64,000 bases of DNA from Calothrix sp. NIES-2098. Its GTDB lineage: Bacteria; Cyanobacteriota; Cyanobacteriia; Cyanobacteriales; Nostocaceae. Positions 25,940 to 34,065 of this stretch are shown piece after piece. The stretch covers positions 1,424,001 to 1,488,000 of the forward strand of contig AP018172.1 of the NCBI GenBank assembly GCA_002368175.1, written 5' to 3'. The notes under the pieces are model-generated. The model did not search any database and had not been told where the DNA came from. It was given only the letters and a program-made list of their open reading frames with translations. How positions within the stretch are numbered: position 1 is the stretch's first letter; every line of letters begins with the position of its first letter. Both the position numbers and the translations under genes were made by a program.

Positions 25940-26379
25940 AAAGACAATCCTTGTATGGAATATATTGATAGAAATGGAAGAAAAAGAAGCCACTTTCAAG
26001 TAGCTTCTAAGAGCATAAGGAACGGTAAAAGTAATTGCTGGGTAACTTATCTGTTGCTGTGATCCGGCTAGCTATTGTCGCGAAGAGAATTAAGCAGATA
26101 ACACCTTTAGCTTTGACCAAGCCAATTGACTGTTACTATTTATTTATGACTCTTATTAGTTAGTAACGGCTTCAATTTCCAATGGTAGATGCAAGTTATA
26201 TTAAAGCTCTTTTGCGAAAAAATTAATTCAGACAAAAGTCATGAATAAAGTCATGACTTTTGTCATAAACACTATCTAACTAAAGAGACTGGAAGAACAA
26301 CAAAAAGACAAGAAATAATTTTGAAATAAACTTATCTCTAGGTTAACTTCTGCTATCTGCTTTATTTGCAAAAGCAAAG
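25940..26379. other. Intergenic region with a strong hairpin
   Basis: 440 bp between two minus-strand genes. It holds a 14-bp perfect inverted repeat (next entry) and probably the promoter of the repeat-protein gene. Nothing else recognised. Confidence 0.5.
26231..26264. terminator. Perfect 14-bp inverted repeat
   Basis: GACAAAAGTCATGA and its exact complement TCATGACTTTTGTC flank a 6-nt loop. Read on the minus strand it comes 115 nt after the ferritin-like gene and is followed by a TTAATTTTTT stretch, so it may end that transcript. An operator function is also possible. Confidence 0.5.
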
Positions 26380-27126
26380 TTAAGCAACTATCAACTCAGA
26401 ATCGGTTTCTGAGGGCGCACCATCTTGGACTAGAGAACGAGTTTCGCCGTTGCGTTGGAGAATACCACCAACCATTGCTAATAAGGCGTTTACTTTGCGG
26501 GTACGCCACTCATCGACTAATTTCTGGACTTGGTTAGCAGACATTCTTCTTGTCATTGCTTCGTAGAGATAAGCCGCATGGCCAGTTTCATCTTGGGCGA
26601 TGCTTAACATCCCGATTTTGAGGTTGCGAGATTTTGGATCTGCATCAGGTAAGACATTAGCCATCCGGGCAAAGTCTTTGCTGGCATCTAATTCTAAAAT
26701 GTAGGTGCTAGCCATAAATACATCCCAGTCAATAACAGCAGGTTTTAGCTGTTCTAGAGTGTAGCCTTCATAGAATGCGCTAAAGAAAGGACTGCGTTGT
26801 TGCTGTGATTTATTCTCAGATTTGCTTGGCGGTTGACTCTTGAAATCTATGACTTGTTTATTTAGCTGTTTTAAGGCGTGGGCAAAAATTTGACCGTGTC
26901 TTGTTTCATCTGCTGCGTGTTTTGCTAATTTTTCTGCTAGCCAGGTATCGCCTTCAGCTGCGGCGCGATCGCTTAATGTAGAGAGAAAGGGAACAGAACC
27001 TGATTCGGCTAATTGAAATCTGGCGAGAACGTCGGGGCGAGTTTTAGAGTCCCGGATCTGGGCGGCTGAGTAATAAGCAATAGCACCCGAACCAGCTAAA
27101 TGCATGAGGTAAGTCAAGAAGTTCAT
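26380..27126 (-). CDS. Ferritin-like diiron protein
   Basis: A 248-residue helical protein. Two metal-ligand signatures of the ferritin-like superfamily are visible, HAADETRHGQIF (about residue 72) and AQDETGHAAYLYE (about 177), and Glu ligands occur in helices 1 and 3 (FQLAESGS, YILELDASKD). This arrangement recalls rubrerythrin/MiaE-type diiron enzymes, but I cannot assign a substrate. The tail is acidic and polar. Single gene. Confidence 0.75.
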   Translation of the reverse strand: MNFLTYLMHLAGSGAIAYYSAAQIRDSKTRPDVLARFQLAESGSVPFLSTLSDRAAAEGDTWLAEKLAKHAADETRHGQIFAHALKQLNKQVIDFKSQPPSKSENKSQQQRSPFFSAFYEGYTLEQLKPAVIDWDVFMASTYILELDASKDFARMANVLPDADPKSRNLKIGMLSIAQDETGHAAYLYEAMTRRMSANQVQKLVDEWRTRKVNALLAMVGGILQRNGETRSLVQDGAPSETDSELIVA

Positions 27127-27240
27127 GGGAGATTCCCGCTGTTGGAAGGTTACTTTTCTTATACTAATGCTGCAAAATCAAGGAAATCTCTAGATGCTGT
27201 AGCATTTTGCTAGTATCATCCTCCAGAGGGAATTTGGTGC

Positions 27241-27819
27241 ATGGGAATGCGGAAGTTACAGAAACTAGCGCTGATTTGGCTATGTGCAGGAATTATTATT
27301 TTGGGTTTGATGGGATGCGATCGCCTTCCGTTTTTCGCTCCTTCTGGAGATGTGGTTGAGCGTGTCAGTGATGGTGATACCTTAGCAGTGAAAGATCCTA
27401 ACGGTAACAAATTCAGCGTCCGCTTTGCTTGCATGGATGCACCGGAAGTACCACATACCAATAAAGAAAAACAAAGTAAACGCGCTAGCGATCGCAATCA
27501 ATTTACTTGGGGTGCGAAAGCGCAAGAACGGGTGCAGGAGTTGGTAAAACAAGGAGGCGATCGCGTAAATTTAACTATTACCGATAGCGATCGCTATGGC
27601 AGAAAAATTGCAGAAGTTCGCTTAAAAGATGGTACTTTTGTTCAACAAATCTTATTAAGAGAAGGACTAGCAAAAGTGTATCGTCCTTATTTAAATAAAT
27701 GTCCTAGTAAAGAGTTAGTGCAACAAGCCGAAGCCGAAGCGCAGCAACAAAAGCGTGGGATTTGGGGCGATGCTAAGTTTGTCAATCCTTGGGAGTATCG
27801 GAGTTTAAGTAAGCTGTAA
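27241..27819 (+). CDS. Thermonuclease-family lipoprotein
   Basis: A 192-residue exported nuclease. The N-terminus is a lipoprotein signal peptide with lipobox GLMGC (Cys at about residue 27). The SNase domain keeps the staphylococcal nuclease catalytic set: Arg in SVRFACMDAPEV, Glu of DAPE, and Arg in SDRYGRKIAEV. It would cleave RNA or DNA at the cell surface or in the periplasm. A second homologue at 49012 differs at the key acidic residue. ATG at 27247 is a possible alternative start. Confidence 0.9.
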   Translation: MGMRKLQKLALIWLCAGIIILGLMGCDRLPFFAPSGDVVERVSDGDTLAVKDPNGNKFSVRFACMDAPEVPHTNKEKQSKRASDRNQFTWGAKAQERVQELVKQGGDRVNLTITDSDRYGRKIAEVRLKDGTFVQQILLREGLAKVYRPYLNKCPSKELVQQAEAEAQQQKRGIWGDAKFVNPWEYRSLSKL

Positions 27820-27856
27820 TTTCTAATTCAGAAATTCATTTCAAAAATAGGGTGAG

Positions 27857-29626
27857 CTATGCTTGAATCAATGCTTGAAAGCGCTCATCATTCCAAATGC
27901 TGTCAAAATCAGAGTCAGTTTTTGCCAATCCCTTGTACTTTTCAGGATTTAGATTAATTGCTTGTTGTAGATTTTCTAATGCCTGCTCAATATTACCTTG
28001 AAGGGCATAACAGCAAGCTTTGTTGTACCAAGTATTAGGGTCATCAGGTTGAATTTCTAAAGCTTTTTCATGAGATGCAAGTGCTTCTTCATAACGCCCC
28101 AAATTTTGCAATATGTAGCCACGAGTTCCCCAAGCATTGAAGTTATCAGGTTGAATTGTTAGTGCTTTGTCAAAGCATACGATCGCATCTTCAAAGCGTC
28201 CTAAAGCAGACAGCGCATTGCCTTTGTTGTTCCAAGCTTCGTGTTTATCAGGTTTAATTTTAATCGCTTGTTCGTAGGCGGCGATCGCATCTTCAAAGCG
28301 TCCTAAATCATCCAGCGCATTGCCTTTGTTGTACCAAGCTTCGTGTAAATCAGGTTTAATTTTAATCGCTTGTTCGTAGGCGGCGATCGCATCTTCAAAG
28401 CGTCCTAAATCATCCAGCGCATTGCCTTTGTTGTACCAAGCTTCGTGATAATCAGGTTTAATTTTAATCACTTGTTCGTAGGCGGCGATCGCATCTTCCT
28501 TGCGTCCTAAAGCAGACAGCGCATTGCCTTTGTTGTACCAAGCTTCGTGATAATCAGGTTTAATTTTAATCGCTTGTTCGTAGGCGGCGATCGCATCTTC
28601 CTTGCGTCCTAAAGCAGACAGCGCATTGCCTTTGTTGTACCAAGCTTCGTGTAAATCAGGTTTAATTTTAATCGCTTGTTCGTAGGCGGCGATCGCATCT
28701 TCCTTGCGTCCTAAAGCAGACAGCGCATTGCCTTTGTTGTACCAAGCTTCGTGTAAATCAGGTTTAATTTTAATCGCTTGTTCGTAGGCGGCGATCGCAT
28801 CTTCCTTGCGTCCTAAAGCAGACAGCGCATAGCCTTTGTTGTACCAAGCTTCGTGATAATCAGGTTTAATTTTAATCGCTTGTTCGTAGGCGGCGATCGC
28901 TGCTTCGTATTCTTTTACTGTATACAGCAAATTTCCCAGTTCAAATTGTAAACTTACCTTATTATCTTCTGTCTGATGTTTTTCTGCCAACAAGTCTTGC
29001 ATTTCTAAGACTTTTTCAATTTTCTGTTCTTGGCTAAGTTTTAGATATTCCTCATAGTCTCCCTCTAATATCAACCGAGTTGATTCTTGTTCTACTAATT
29101 CTGGTGTAGTTGGTAATTCAAATACTCCAGAACGCCAATCAAAAAAATCTGGGGCGCGGTGGATAAAATATTTGATTGAAAATGACCGCAAAAGAAAAAC
29201 AAAGCGAAATGCAAAATCATCTCTAAACCTTTCTCGCTGTTGGTTTAAGTGATTTAAAATATGCGGCACGCTGGTTAAATTACGAAATTGTCCTTCAGTG
29301 ATTTCCCCAAAAGTTCTTTTTTCATACTTATATAAAGAATATTCCAGACCTTTAATTAATAAAATATCAACTTGCTTGTCTTTAACAAATTCAGCCACTC
29401 GCTGATATAAATTATCAATCGCTTCAACTAAGCGCAAAACTTCTATATGCTTCTGGGGAATATCCTGTGGAAGTTTAGCAATTAATCGGTCTGATTCCAC
29501 AGGTGTACATTGCACAAAAAACAAGCCAAAGCCTGATTTCCGCTTCAGGGCGCGAACTAAGTCTTGATATACTTCTTCTGGTTCTGGGGGTAAATCATTA
29601 TCCCAATCATCTACATTTGGGTTCAT
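27857..29626 (-). CDS. TPR protein with inactive NTPase-like N-terminal domain
   Basis: A 589-residue protein. Residues 1-200 look like a degenerate P-loop NTPase fold: GLFFVQCTPVESDRLI where Walker A would be, DILLIKGLEYSL at the Walker B position, and APDFFDWRSGVFELP near the end, the kind of region described as inactive STAND in conflict and signalling systems (inference). Residues 225-575 are about 10 TPR units, seven of them nearly identical (KIKPDxHEAWYNKGNAL). It overlaps the upstream ATPase gene by 4 nt, so both act together. Confidence 0.75.
   Translation of the reverse strand: MNPNVDDWDNDLPPEPEEVYQDLVRALKRKSGFGLFFVQCTPVESDRLIAKLPQDIPQKHIEVLRLVEAIDNLYQRVAEFVKDKQVDILLIKGLEYSLYKYEKRTFGEITEGQFRNLTSVPHILNHLNQQRERFRDDFAFRFVFLLRSFSIKYFIHRAPDFFDWRSGVFELPTTPELVEQESTRLILEGDYEEYLKLSQEQKIEKVLEMQDLLAEKHQTEDNKVSLQFELGNLLYTVKEYEAAIAAYEQAIKIKPDYHEAWYNKGYALSALGRKEDAIAAYEQAIKIKPDLHEAWYNKGNALSALGRKEDAIAAYEQAIKIKPDLHEAWYNKGNALSALGRKEDAIAAYEQAIKIKPDYHEAWYNKGNALSALGRKEDAIAAYEQVIKIKPDYHEAWYNKGNALDDLGRFEDAIAAYEQAIKIKPDLHEAWYNKGNALDDLGRFEDAIAAYEQAIKIKPDKHEAWNNKGNALSALGRFEDAIVCFDKALTIQPDNFNAWGTRGYILQNLGRYEEALASHEKALEIQPDDPNTWYNKACCYALQGNIEQALENLQQAINLNPEKYKGLAKTDSDFDSIWNDERFQALIQA
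28182..28896. repeat. Array of seven near-identical 102-bp TPR-coding repeats
   Basis: Inside the TPR gene, the 102-bp unit (34 codons) is repeated seven times with very few base differences, alternating mainly between SALGRKED and DDLGRFED versions. Each unit carries a HIP1-like GGCGGCGATCGC. Such DNA-level identity means recent duplication or ongoing homogenisation and makes copy number unstable. Confidence 0.9.
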
Positions 29627-30966
29627 GCAAGTTTCGCTACAGCTTCTTTAAATTCGGCAATTCCTGCAATTAATGGATGAATATCATACCAGCGTTGCAT
29701 CTCTCCCTTTTCATCCAAATATTTATATTCTAAAAGACAGCGATTATACATCAAATTTCGATACTGGTCATCACCAGGAAGTTTTTTAGAACGGGACACC
29801 TCAGCTAAAAGATTCCATTGCGAGTTTTCTACAGTGCGGCGATAAGTATCTCTTGCTTGAGTAATTGCTCGTAGCACTGCTTTTTCTGTAATTGGTAACT
29901 CTTCAGTACGTCCAATAGCATCTTGAGTTAACAATAGCAAATTCCTCACATGACCTCCACTCATCAAACAAAGTTTTTCTAAAGTGTTAGGACTATCAAA
30001 AATGTCCTTTTCTAGTGATAACTCTGGTGCAATTTGCCGAACTCGCTTGCTAATTACTTCTTTAACTTTCTTCAGTCCAGGCTGGTAAATTTCTCCATCG
30101 GGAGTTTTCACCATAATCATCGGTAAAATTAAGCATTCACCATAAATATCCCGAAGATCTGTGCCGCGTTTAGAATACAGTAAGGAAATAGGTGCAGTGT
30201 AAATTAAATGGCAATCTAACCCTTTTATTTGTCCGCTGCGATCTACAAAAACTTCCTCATGATTAGACCTATCTCCTTCCTTAACTAACACCATCCGGTC
30301 TAAGTTATCCACAATTACAGCCAGTTTAGTACAGCCATTAGGTAAATTCTTTTTAGCATCTGTAAGAAATTCATTCAACACCTGAATTAGAGTTACAGTG
30401 TGAGGATTAATTTTGTTGCGAATCTGTTGACGTAACTAGGGAACGGCTCTTAAATTTGCGGTTAGCTTGGCAAATTGAGCAATTTGCGCTTCTACTGTTA
30501 GCTTCTCAAACTCTATGGGAGTCTGTGCCAAATCTTTCAACTCTCCCCAAAGGTTTTTTAACCAGTTGAGTATAGGACGAGGATTGGCAATTTCTTTTAA
30601 ATCTTTCAGTAAGCGGCGGGTACAGGCGAGGAGAATATCTGTATATTGAGCATCTTCGGAGTCAATATCTTCTTCATCAGCTGCAAAATACACAACATAG
30701 AATTGTCGATTTTCTAAATACTTCTTTAACCTGAGTAACTCTGTAGATTTCCCCGCACCCCGATGTCCAGAATATAATTGGCAAGTATTAGTATTTGCCA
30801 GTCGCATCCGATTTCCCAACTCTTGCAAAATATCCGCATCTCCGCGCACATCCTGACAATCTACATACCTGGTGTCATCGGCAGGTAAGGGTTCAAAGGG
30901 GTTAAAAGCATTGTAGAGGTCGGTAAGTAAGTCGGTACTATTAACCATAAGTAATAAATATTGCAA
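29623..30966 (-). pseudogene. P-loop ATPase gene interrupted by one in-frame TAG
   Basis: Two open segments (30966-30436 and 30381-29623) are in the same frame. A single TAG (30436-30438) separates them, and the 18 codons up to the next possible start continue the protein without another stop. Joined, they give about 447 residues: Walker A YSGHRGAGKSTELLRL (residues 60-75), FAADEEDIDSED, and VIVDNLDRM as Walker B in the second half, then HVRNLLLLTQDA. This fits a KAP/STAND-like ATPase partnered with the TPR protein. It could be a real nonsense mutation, readthrough, or a sequencing error. Confidence 0.8.
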
Positions 30967-31000
30967 TTTTGCCTATTATACTGACAGTAATAGCCGCTAA

Positions 31001-31159
31001 TACTCATTAATGAAGCTTAAATACTTGTTAATGGGGTTTTAAAGCTCATTAACCAAGCTCAACTACTCATTAATGGAGTTCTGAGGCTCATTAACCAAGC
31101 TCAACTACTCATTAACGGAGTTCTGAGGCTCGTTAACCAAGCTCAACTACTCATTAACT
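31001..31159. repeat. 21-bp period tandem array (about 8 half-units)
   Basis: Segments alternate between an A type (GGCTCATTAACCAAGCTCAAC) read 21 by 21 and a B type (TACTCATTAATGGAGTTCTGA shifted by 21). The two outermost copies are the most divergent. All reading frames meet stops, so it is not coding. It fills the spacer between pdxA and the ATPase/TPR unit. Confidence 0.85.
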
Positions 31160-31178
31160 CGGATATTGAAGTCATTAT

Positions 31179-32282
31179 TTAGTTTGACGGGTTGTTCAAC
31201 TTTGTAATTAGCCTTTGACTCACCAACTCAGCCGCCAACTCAATTGCTGCTTCCATACTCGTAGCATCAGCAATTCCCTTACCCGCAATATCAAAAGCTG
31301 TCCCATGATCCGGTGAAGTTCTGACAAAAGGCAAACCTATCGTAGTATTAACTGCTCGGTCAAATGCCATCAACTTTACAGGTATTAAGCCTTGGTCGTG
31401 ATAAAGTGCCAGATAGCCATCCGCTGGGTTTTGAATATGAGTATTACCATACCAAGCTTGACCCGGTTTAACCCACATCGTATCTGGTGGTATTGGCCCC
31501 TCTAGTTGTAAATTGGGGCGATTATGGCGTTCTTGTTCTAACCAGGGAATTAACCAATCTATTTCTTCGGTTCCTAGTTGTCCCTGTTCGCCACTGTGGG
31601 GATTTAAACCCGCGATCGCAATTTTCGCTTTTTCTATGCCAAAATCTTTTTCTAAACACTCCACCAACAAATCCAGCTTTTTGGTGAGTAACTGTGGTGT
31701 TAAGGTATCAGCTACTTGACGCAAAGGTATATGTGTAGTCGCCAGCAAAGTGCGGAGTGTCCAACCAGTGTAAGGCGATCGCGCCACAAATAACATCCCA
31801 AAGCGCTCAACACCAGATTTTTCTGCTAAAAGTTCTGTTTGCCCTGGATAATTGTACCCCGCAGCTTTCCAAGCCGATTTAGCGATCGGGGCAGTGACGA
31901 TACCATCAAATTTACCAGCTAGTGTTTGGGCGATCGCATATTCCATATAAGCAAAACTAGCCGCACCACTCGCCTGATTACCTGTGCCAATAATAATTTC
32001 ATCTTTAATTTCCCTAGGCAATGGCACATCAATCACTGACAATTCAGCTGGATTTGCCAAGAAACTGACATTATCATTAGAAGTCAATTTTGTATGAGTC
32101 TGGATTAATAAATCTAAATTCCCTACCACTGTCACATCAAAATTTTGACTCACATCCGGATCTGCCAAAGCTTTTAAAATCACCTCTGGCCCAATTCCCG
32201 CCGGATCTCCTAATGTCAGCGCCAAGCGTGGGCGATTTTGTGAAGCTGAATTTACTATCGGGTTTTGATTAACTTGATACAT
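31179..32282 (-). CDS. pdxA: 4-hydroxythreonine-4-phosphate dehydrogenase
   Basis: NAD-dependent metal enzyme of the DXP-dependent pyridoxal phosphate pathway. In 367 residues: TLGDPAGIGPEV near the N-terminus, TAPIAKSAWKAAGY, FPGQTELLAE-type segment (YPGQTELLAEKSG), AGLNPHSGEQG with metal-binding His, and LYHDQGLIPVKLMAFDRAVNTTIGLPFVRTSPDHGTAFDIAGKG. The length is typical for cyanobacterial PdxA. The stop is adjacent to the 21-bp repeat array. Confidence 0.96.
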   Translation of the reverse strand: MYQVNQNPIVNSASQNRPRLALTLGDPAGIGPEVILKALADPDVSQNFDVTVVGNLDLLIQTHTKLTSNDNVSFLANPAELSVIDVPLPREIKDEIIIGTGNQASGAASFAYMEYAIAQTLAGKFDGIVTAPIAKSAWKAAGYNYPGQTELLAEKSGVERFGMLFVARSPYTGWTLRTLLATTHIPLRQVADTLTPQLLTKKLDLLVECLEKDFGIEKAKIAIAGLNPHSGEQGQLGTEEIDWLIPWLEQERHNRPNLQLEGPIPPDTMWVKPGQAWYGNTHIQNPADGYLALYHDQGLIPVKLMAFDRAVNTTIGLPFVRTSPDHGTAFDIAGKGIADATSMEAAIELAAELVSQRLITKLNNPSN

Positions 32283-32652
32283 ATAATTACTTCATAATTT
32301 TGTTGCAGCTTTTGCCCTGTAACCCTTTCCCCATCTACCAATAGTAGGGTTTGACCGCCAAACTGGTTTAAAATTATTTACACTGGTCTAATACAAAAGT
32401 CGCTGTTATCAAGCTTCTGGTAGACCTAGTTTACCTGAACTGCCTCTGGCACTTGGTGAACGTACAACTAAAATACTTGGGTTTTGGGATTGGCAAATAT
32501 GAGATTAGAGCAGTTAAGTCTAGTCTAATTAAGCAAATCAAAAACCAGGTAAGCTAAAGGGCAACCTTTAGAATCCGCCGTTAGCCATCAAGACAAACAG
32601 GTTTAACGGCGATAGGTATCAAGTAAACCATTCGCTAAGGAGAATCACACCA
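32283..32652. promoter_or_regulatory. Divergent promoter region between pdxA and petM
   Basis: 370 bp of non-coding sequence. The 100 bp closest to petM hold two perfect hairpins and the ribosome binding site (separate entries). No reading frame of note. Confidence 0.5.
32554..32611 (+). promoter_or_regulatory. Two-hairpin leader upstream of petM
   Basis: Hairpin 1 (32554-32571) has stem CTAAAGG/CCTTTAG capped by a GCAA tetraloop. Hairpin 2 (32576-32611) has stem CGCCGTTA/TAACGGCG with a 20-nt loop. They lie 4 nt apart and 41-99 nt upstream of the petM ATG, so they probably belong to its 5' untranslated region. GNRA tetraloops are typical of folded RNA. Confidence 0.5.
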
Positions 32653-32757
32653 ATGGGTGGCGAAATTTTAAATACAGCTCTGTTGGCCTTCAGTTTAATC
32701 TTCGTGGGTTGGGCCATAGGCGCTTTGTTACTGAAAATTCAGGGTGTAGAAGAATAA
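32653..32757 (+). CDS. petM: Cytochrome b6f complex subunit PetM (subunit 7)
   Basis: A 34-residue single-span membrane protein, easily missed by size. It reads MGGEILNTALLAFSLIFVG and continues WAIGALLLKIQGVEE, which matches PetM of other cyanobacteria at nearly every position. PetM is one of the small peripheral helices of the cytochrome b6f complex in the thylakoid membrane. AAGGAG (32637-32642) is well placed as ribosome binding site, and an intrinsic terminator follows, so it is a short monocistronic gene. Confidence 0.95.
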   Translation: MGGEILNTALLAFSLIFVGWAIGALLLKIQGVEE

Positions 32758-32812
32758 TTCTTCCAGCGAACCGATTTTCAGAAACCAGAGGCTTTCATCT
32801 CTCTGGAGAAAT

Positions 32813-32844
32813 AGCTTGTCCGGTTTTCGGACAAAGCTTTTTTT
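32813..32844 (+). terminator. Intrinsic terminator of petM
   Basis: Stem AGCTTGTCCG pairs with CGGACAAAGCT (one bulged A) around a TTTT-containing loop, followed by TTTTTT. It lies about 55 bp after the petM stop. A weaker CCAGAG/CTCTGG hairpin precedes it. Confidence 0.85.
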
Positions 32845-32951
32845 ACACCTAGCGAGTTGTGTCAATTATAAAAATAATTGTAAACTTTTGTTTAGTTGGC
32901 GATTCTGTTAAAATTTCTTTCATATAAATTTAAAAAATTGTTACAACCCTC

Positions 32952-33971
32952 ATGACATTATTAATCGTCGGTGCCACTGGCACCTTAGGAAGACAAGTGG
33001 CTCGTCGTGCTATCGATGAGGGGTATAAGGTACGCTGTCTTGTCCGGAGTACCAAAAAAGCTGCTTTTCTCAAAGAATGGGGTGCAGAACTCGTATCAGG
33101 AGATTTATGTTATCCCCAAACCCTTCCCAGTGCCCTCGAAGGTGTAACGGCAATCATTGATGCGGCCACATCTCGTCCCACAGATTCACTGAGTATCAAA
33201 CAAGTCGATTGGGATGGCAAGGTAGCATTGATCCAAGCAGCGAAGGCGGCGGGTGTAGAGCGTTTTATCTTCTTTTCTATACTGGAAGCCGATAAATACC
33301 CAGAAGTACCCTTAATGGAAATTAAGCGGTGTACAGAACTATTTCTCGCTGAGTCTGGCTTGAATTATACCATCTTACGTCTAGCTGGCTTTCTCCAAGG
33401 GTTAATTGGTCAATACGGAATTCCAATTTTAGAAAACCAGCCAGTTTGGGTAACTGGAGAGTCTTCTCCGGTGGCGTACATGGATACCCAAGATATTGCT
33501 AAGTTTGCGATTCGGGCGTTGAGCGTACCGGAAACAGAGAAACAAACGTTTCCTGTAGTAGGTACTCGTGCTTGGAGTGCAGAAGAAATCATTAGTGTGT
33601 GCGAACGCCTCTCTGGTAAAGAAGCCAGAGTGACACGAATGCCGCTAAATTTACTGCGTACTGTGCAGCGTTTTCTCCGGTTTTTCCAATGGGGATGGAA
33701 TGTCGCAGACAGACTAGCATTTACAGAAGTTCTAGCCAGTGGTAAACCCTTAAATGCCCCAATGGATGACGTATACCAAGTCTTTGGTTTAGATCCGCAA
33801 CAAACCACTACTCTAGAAAGCTATCTGCAAGAGTATTTCAGCCGAATTATGAAAAAGCTGAAAGAGCTAGACTATGAGAAAAATAAAGCTAAAAAACAGA
33901 AGTCTAAAAAAACACCGTTTAAACAGCCTTCAAAAATTAATGGTCAAGAGTCAAGGGTAAATGGTCAATAG
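32952..33971 (+). CDS. ycf39: Ycf39-type NAD(P)-binding photosystem II assembly factor
   Basis: A 339-residue atypical short-chain reductase (NmrA-like). The Rossmann motif LIVGATGTLGRQVARRA starts the protein; RCLVRSTKKAAFLKEWGAEL, FIFFSILEADKYPEVPLM and the segment GYGIP-like GQYGIPILENQPVW match Ycf39/HCF244, which with high-light-inducible proteins delivers chlorophyll to the nascent D1 protein. The last ~12 residues (SKINGQESRVNGQ) are encoded by dispersed repeat sequence (GGTCAAGAGTCAAGGG), so the natural C-terminus has been overwritten or extended. Confidence 0.9.
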   Translation: MTLLIVGATGTLGRQVARRAIDEGYKVRCLVRSTKKAAFLKEWGAELVSGDLCYPQTLPSALEGVTAIIDAATSRPTDSLSIKQVDWDGKVALIQAAKAAGVERFIFFSILEADKYPEVPLMEIKRCTELFLAESGLNYTILRLAGFLQGLIGQYGIPILENQPVWVTGESSPVAYMDTQDIAKFAIRALSVPETEKQTFPVVGTRAWSAEEIISVCERLSGKEARVTRMPLNLLRTVQRFLRFFQWGWNVADRLAFTEVLASGKPLNAPMDDVYQVFGLDPQQTTTLESYLQEYFSRIMKKLKELDYEKNKAKKQKSKKTPFKQPSKINGQESRVNGQ

Positions 33972-34012
33972 TCATTGGTCATAAGTCATTTGACTTTGGA
34001 CTTTTGCCCAAA
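33935..34012. repeat. Dispersed repeat covering the 3' end of ycf39
   Basis: AATGGTCAAGAGTCAAGGG, AATGGTCAATAGTCATTGGTC and GACTTTGGACTTTTG are the same units found in other spacers of this window. They begin before the ycf39 stop codon. Confidence 0.7.
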
Positions 34013-34065
34013 ATGTGTAACGATTAGCATAATATAGAGCGTCGCCTTAACTTGGATATTTGAAT

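Noticed and set aside
28182..28896. 102-bp array considered as non-coding minisatellite
   Set aside because: It is in frame within the TPR gene and each unit is a perfect 34-residue TPR.
31001..31159. Array considered as CRISPR
   Set aside because: Units abut with no variable spacers and a 21-bp period; CRISPR needs conserved repeats separated by unique spacers. The same holds for 45406-45573.
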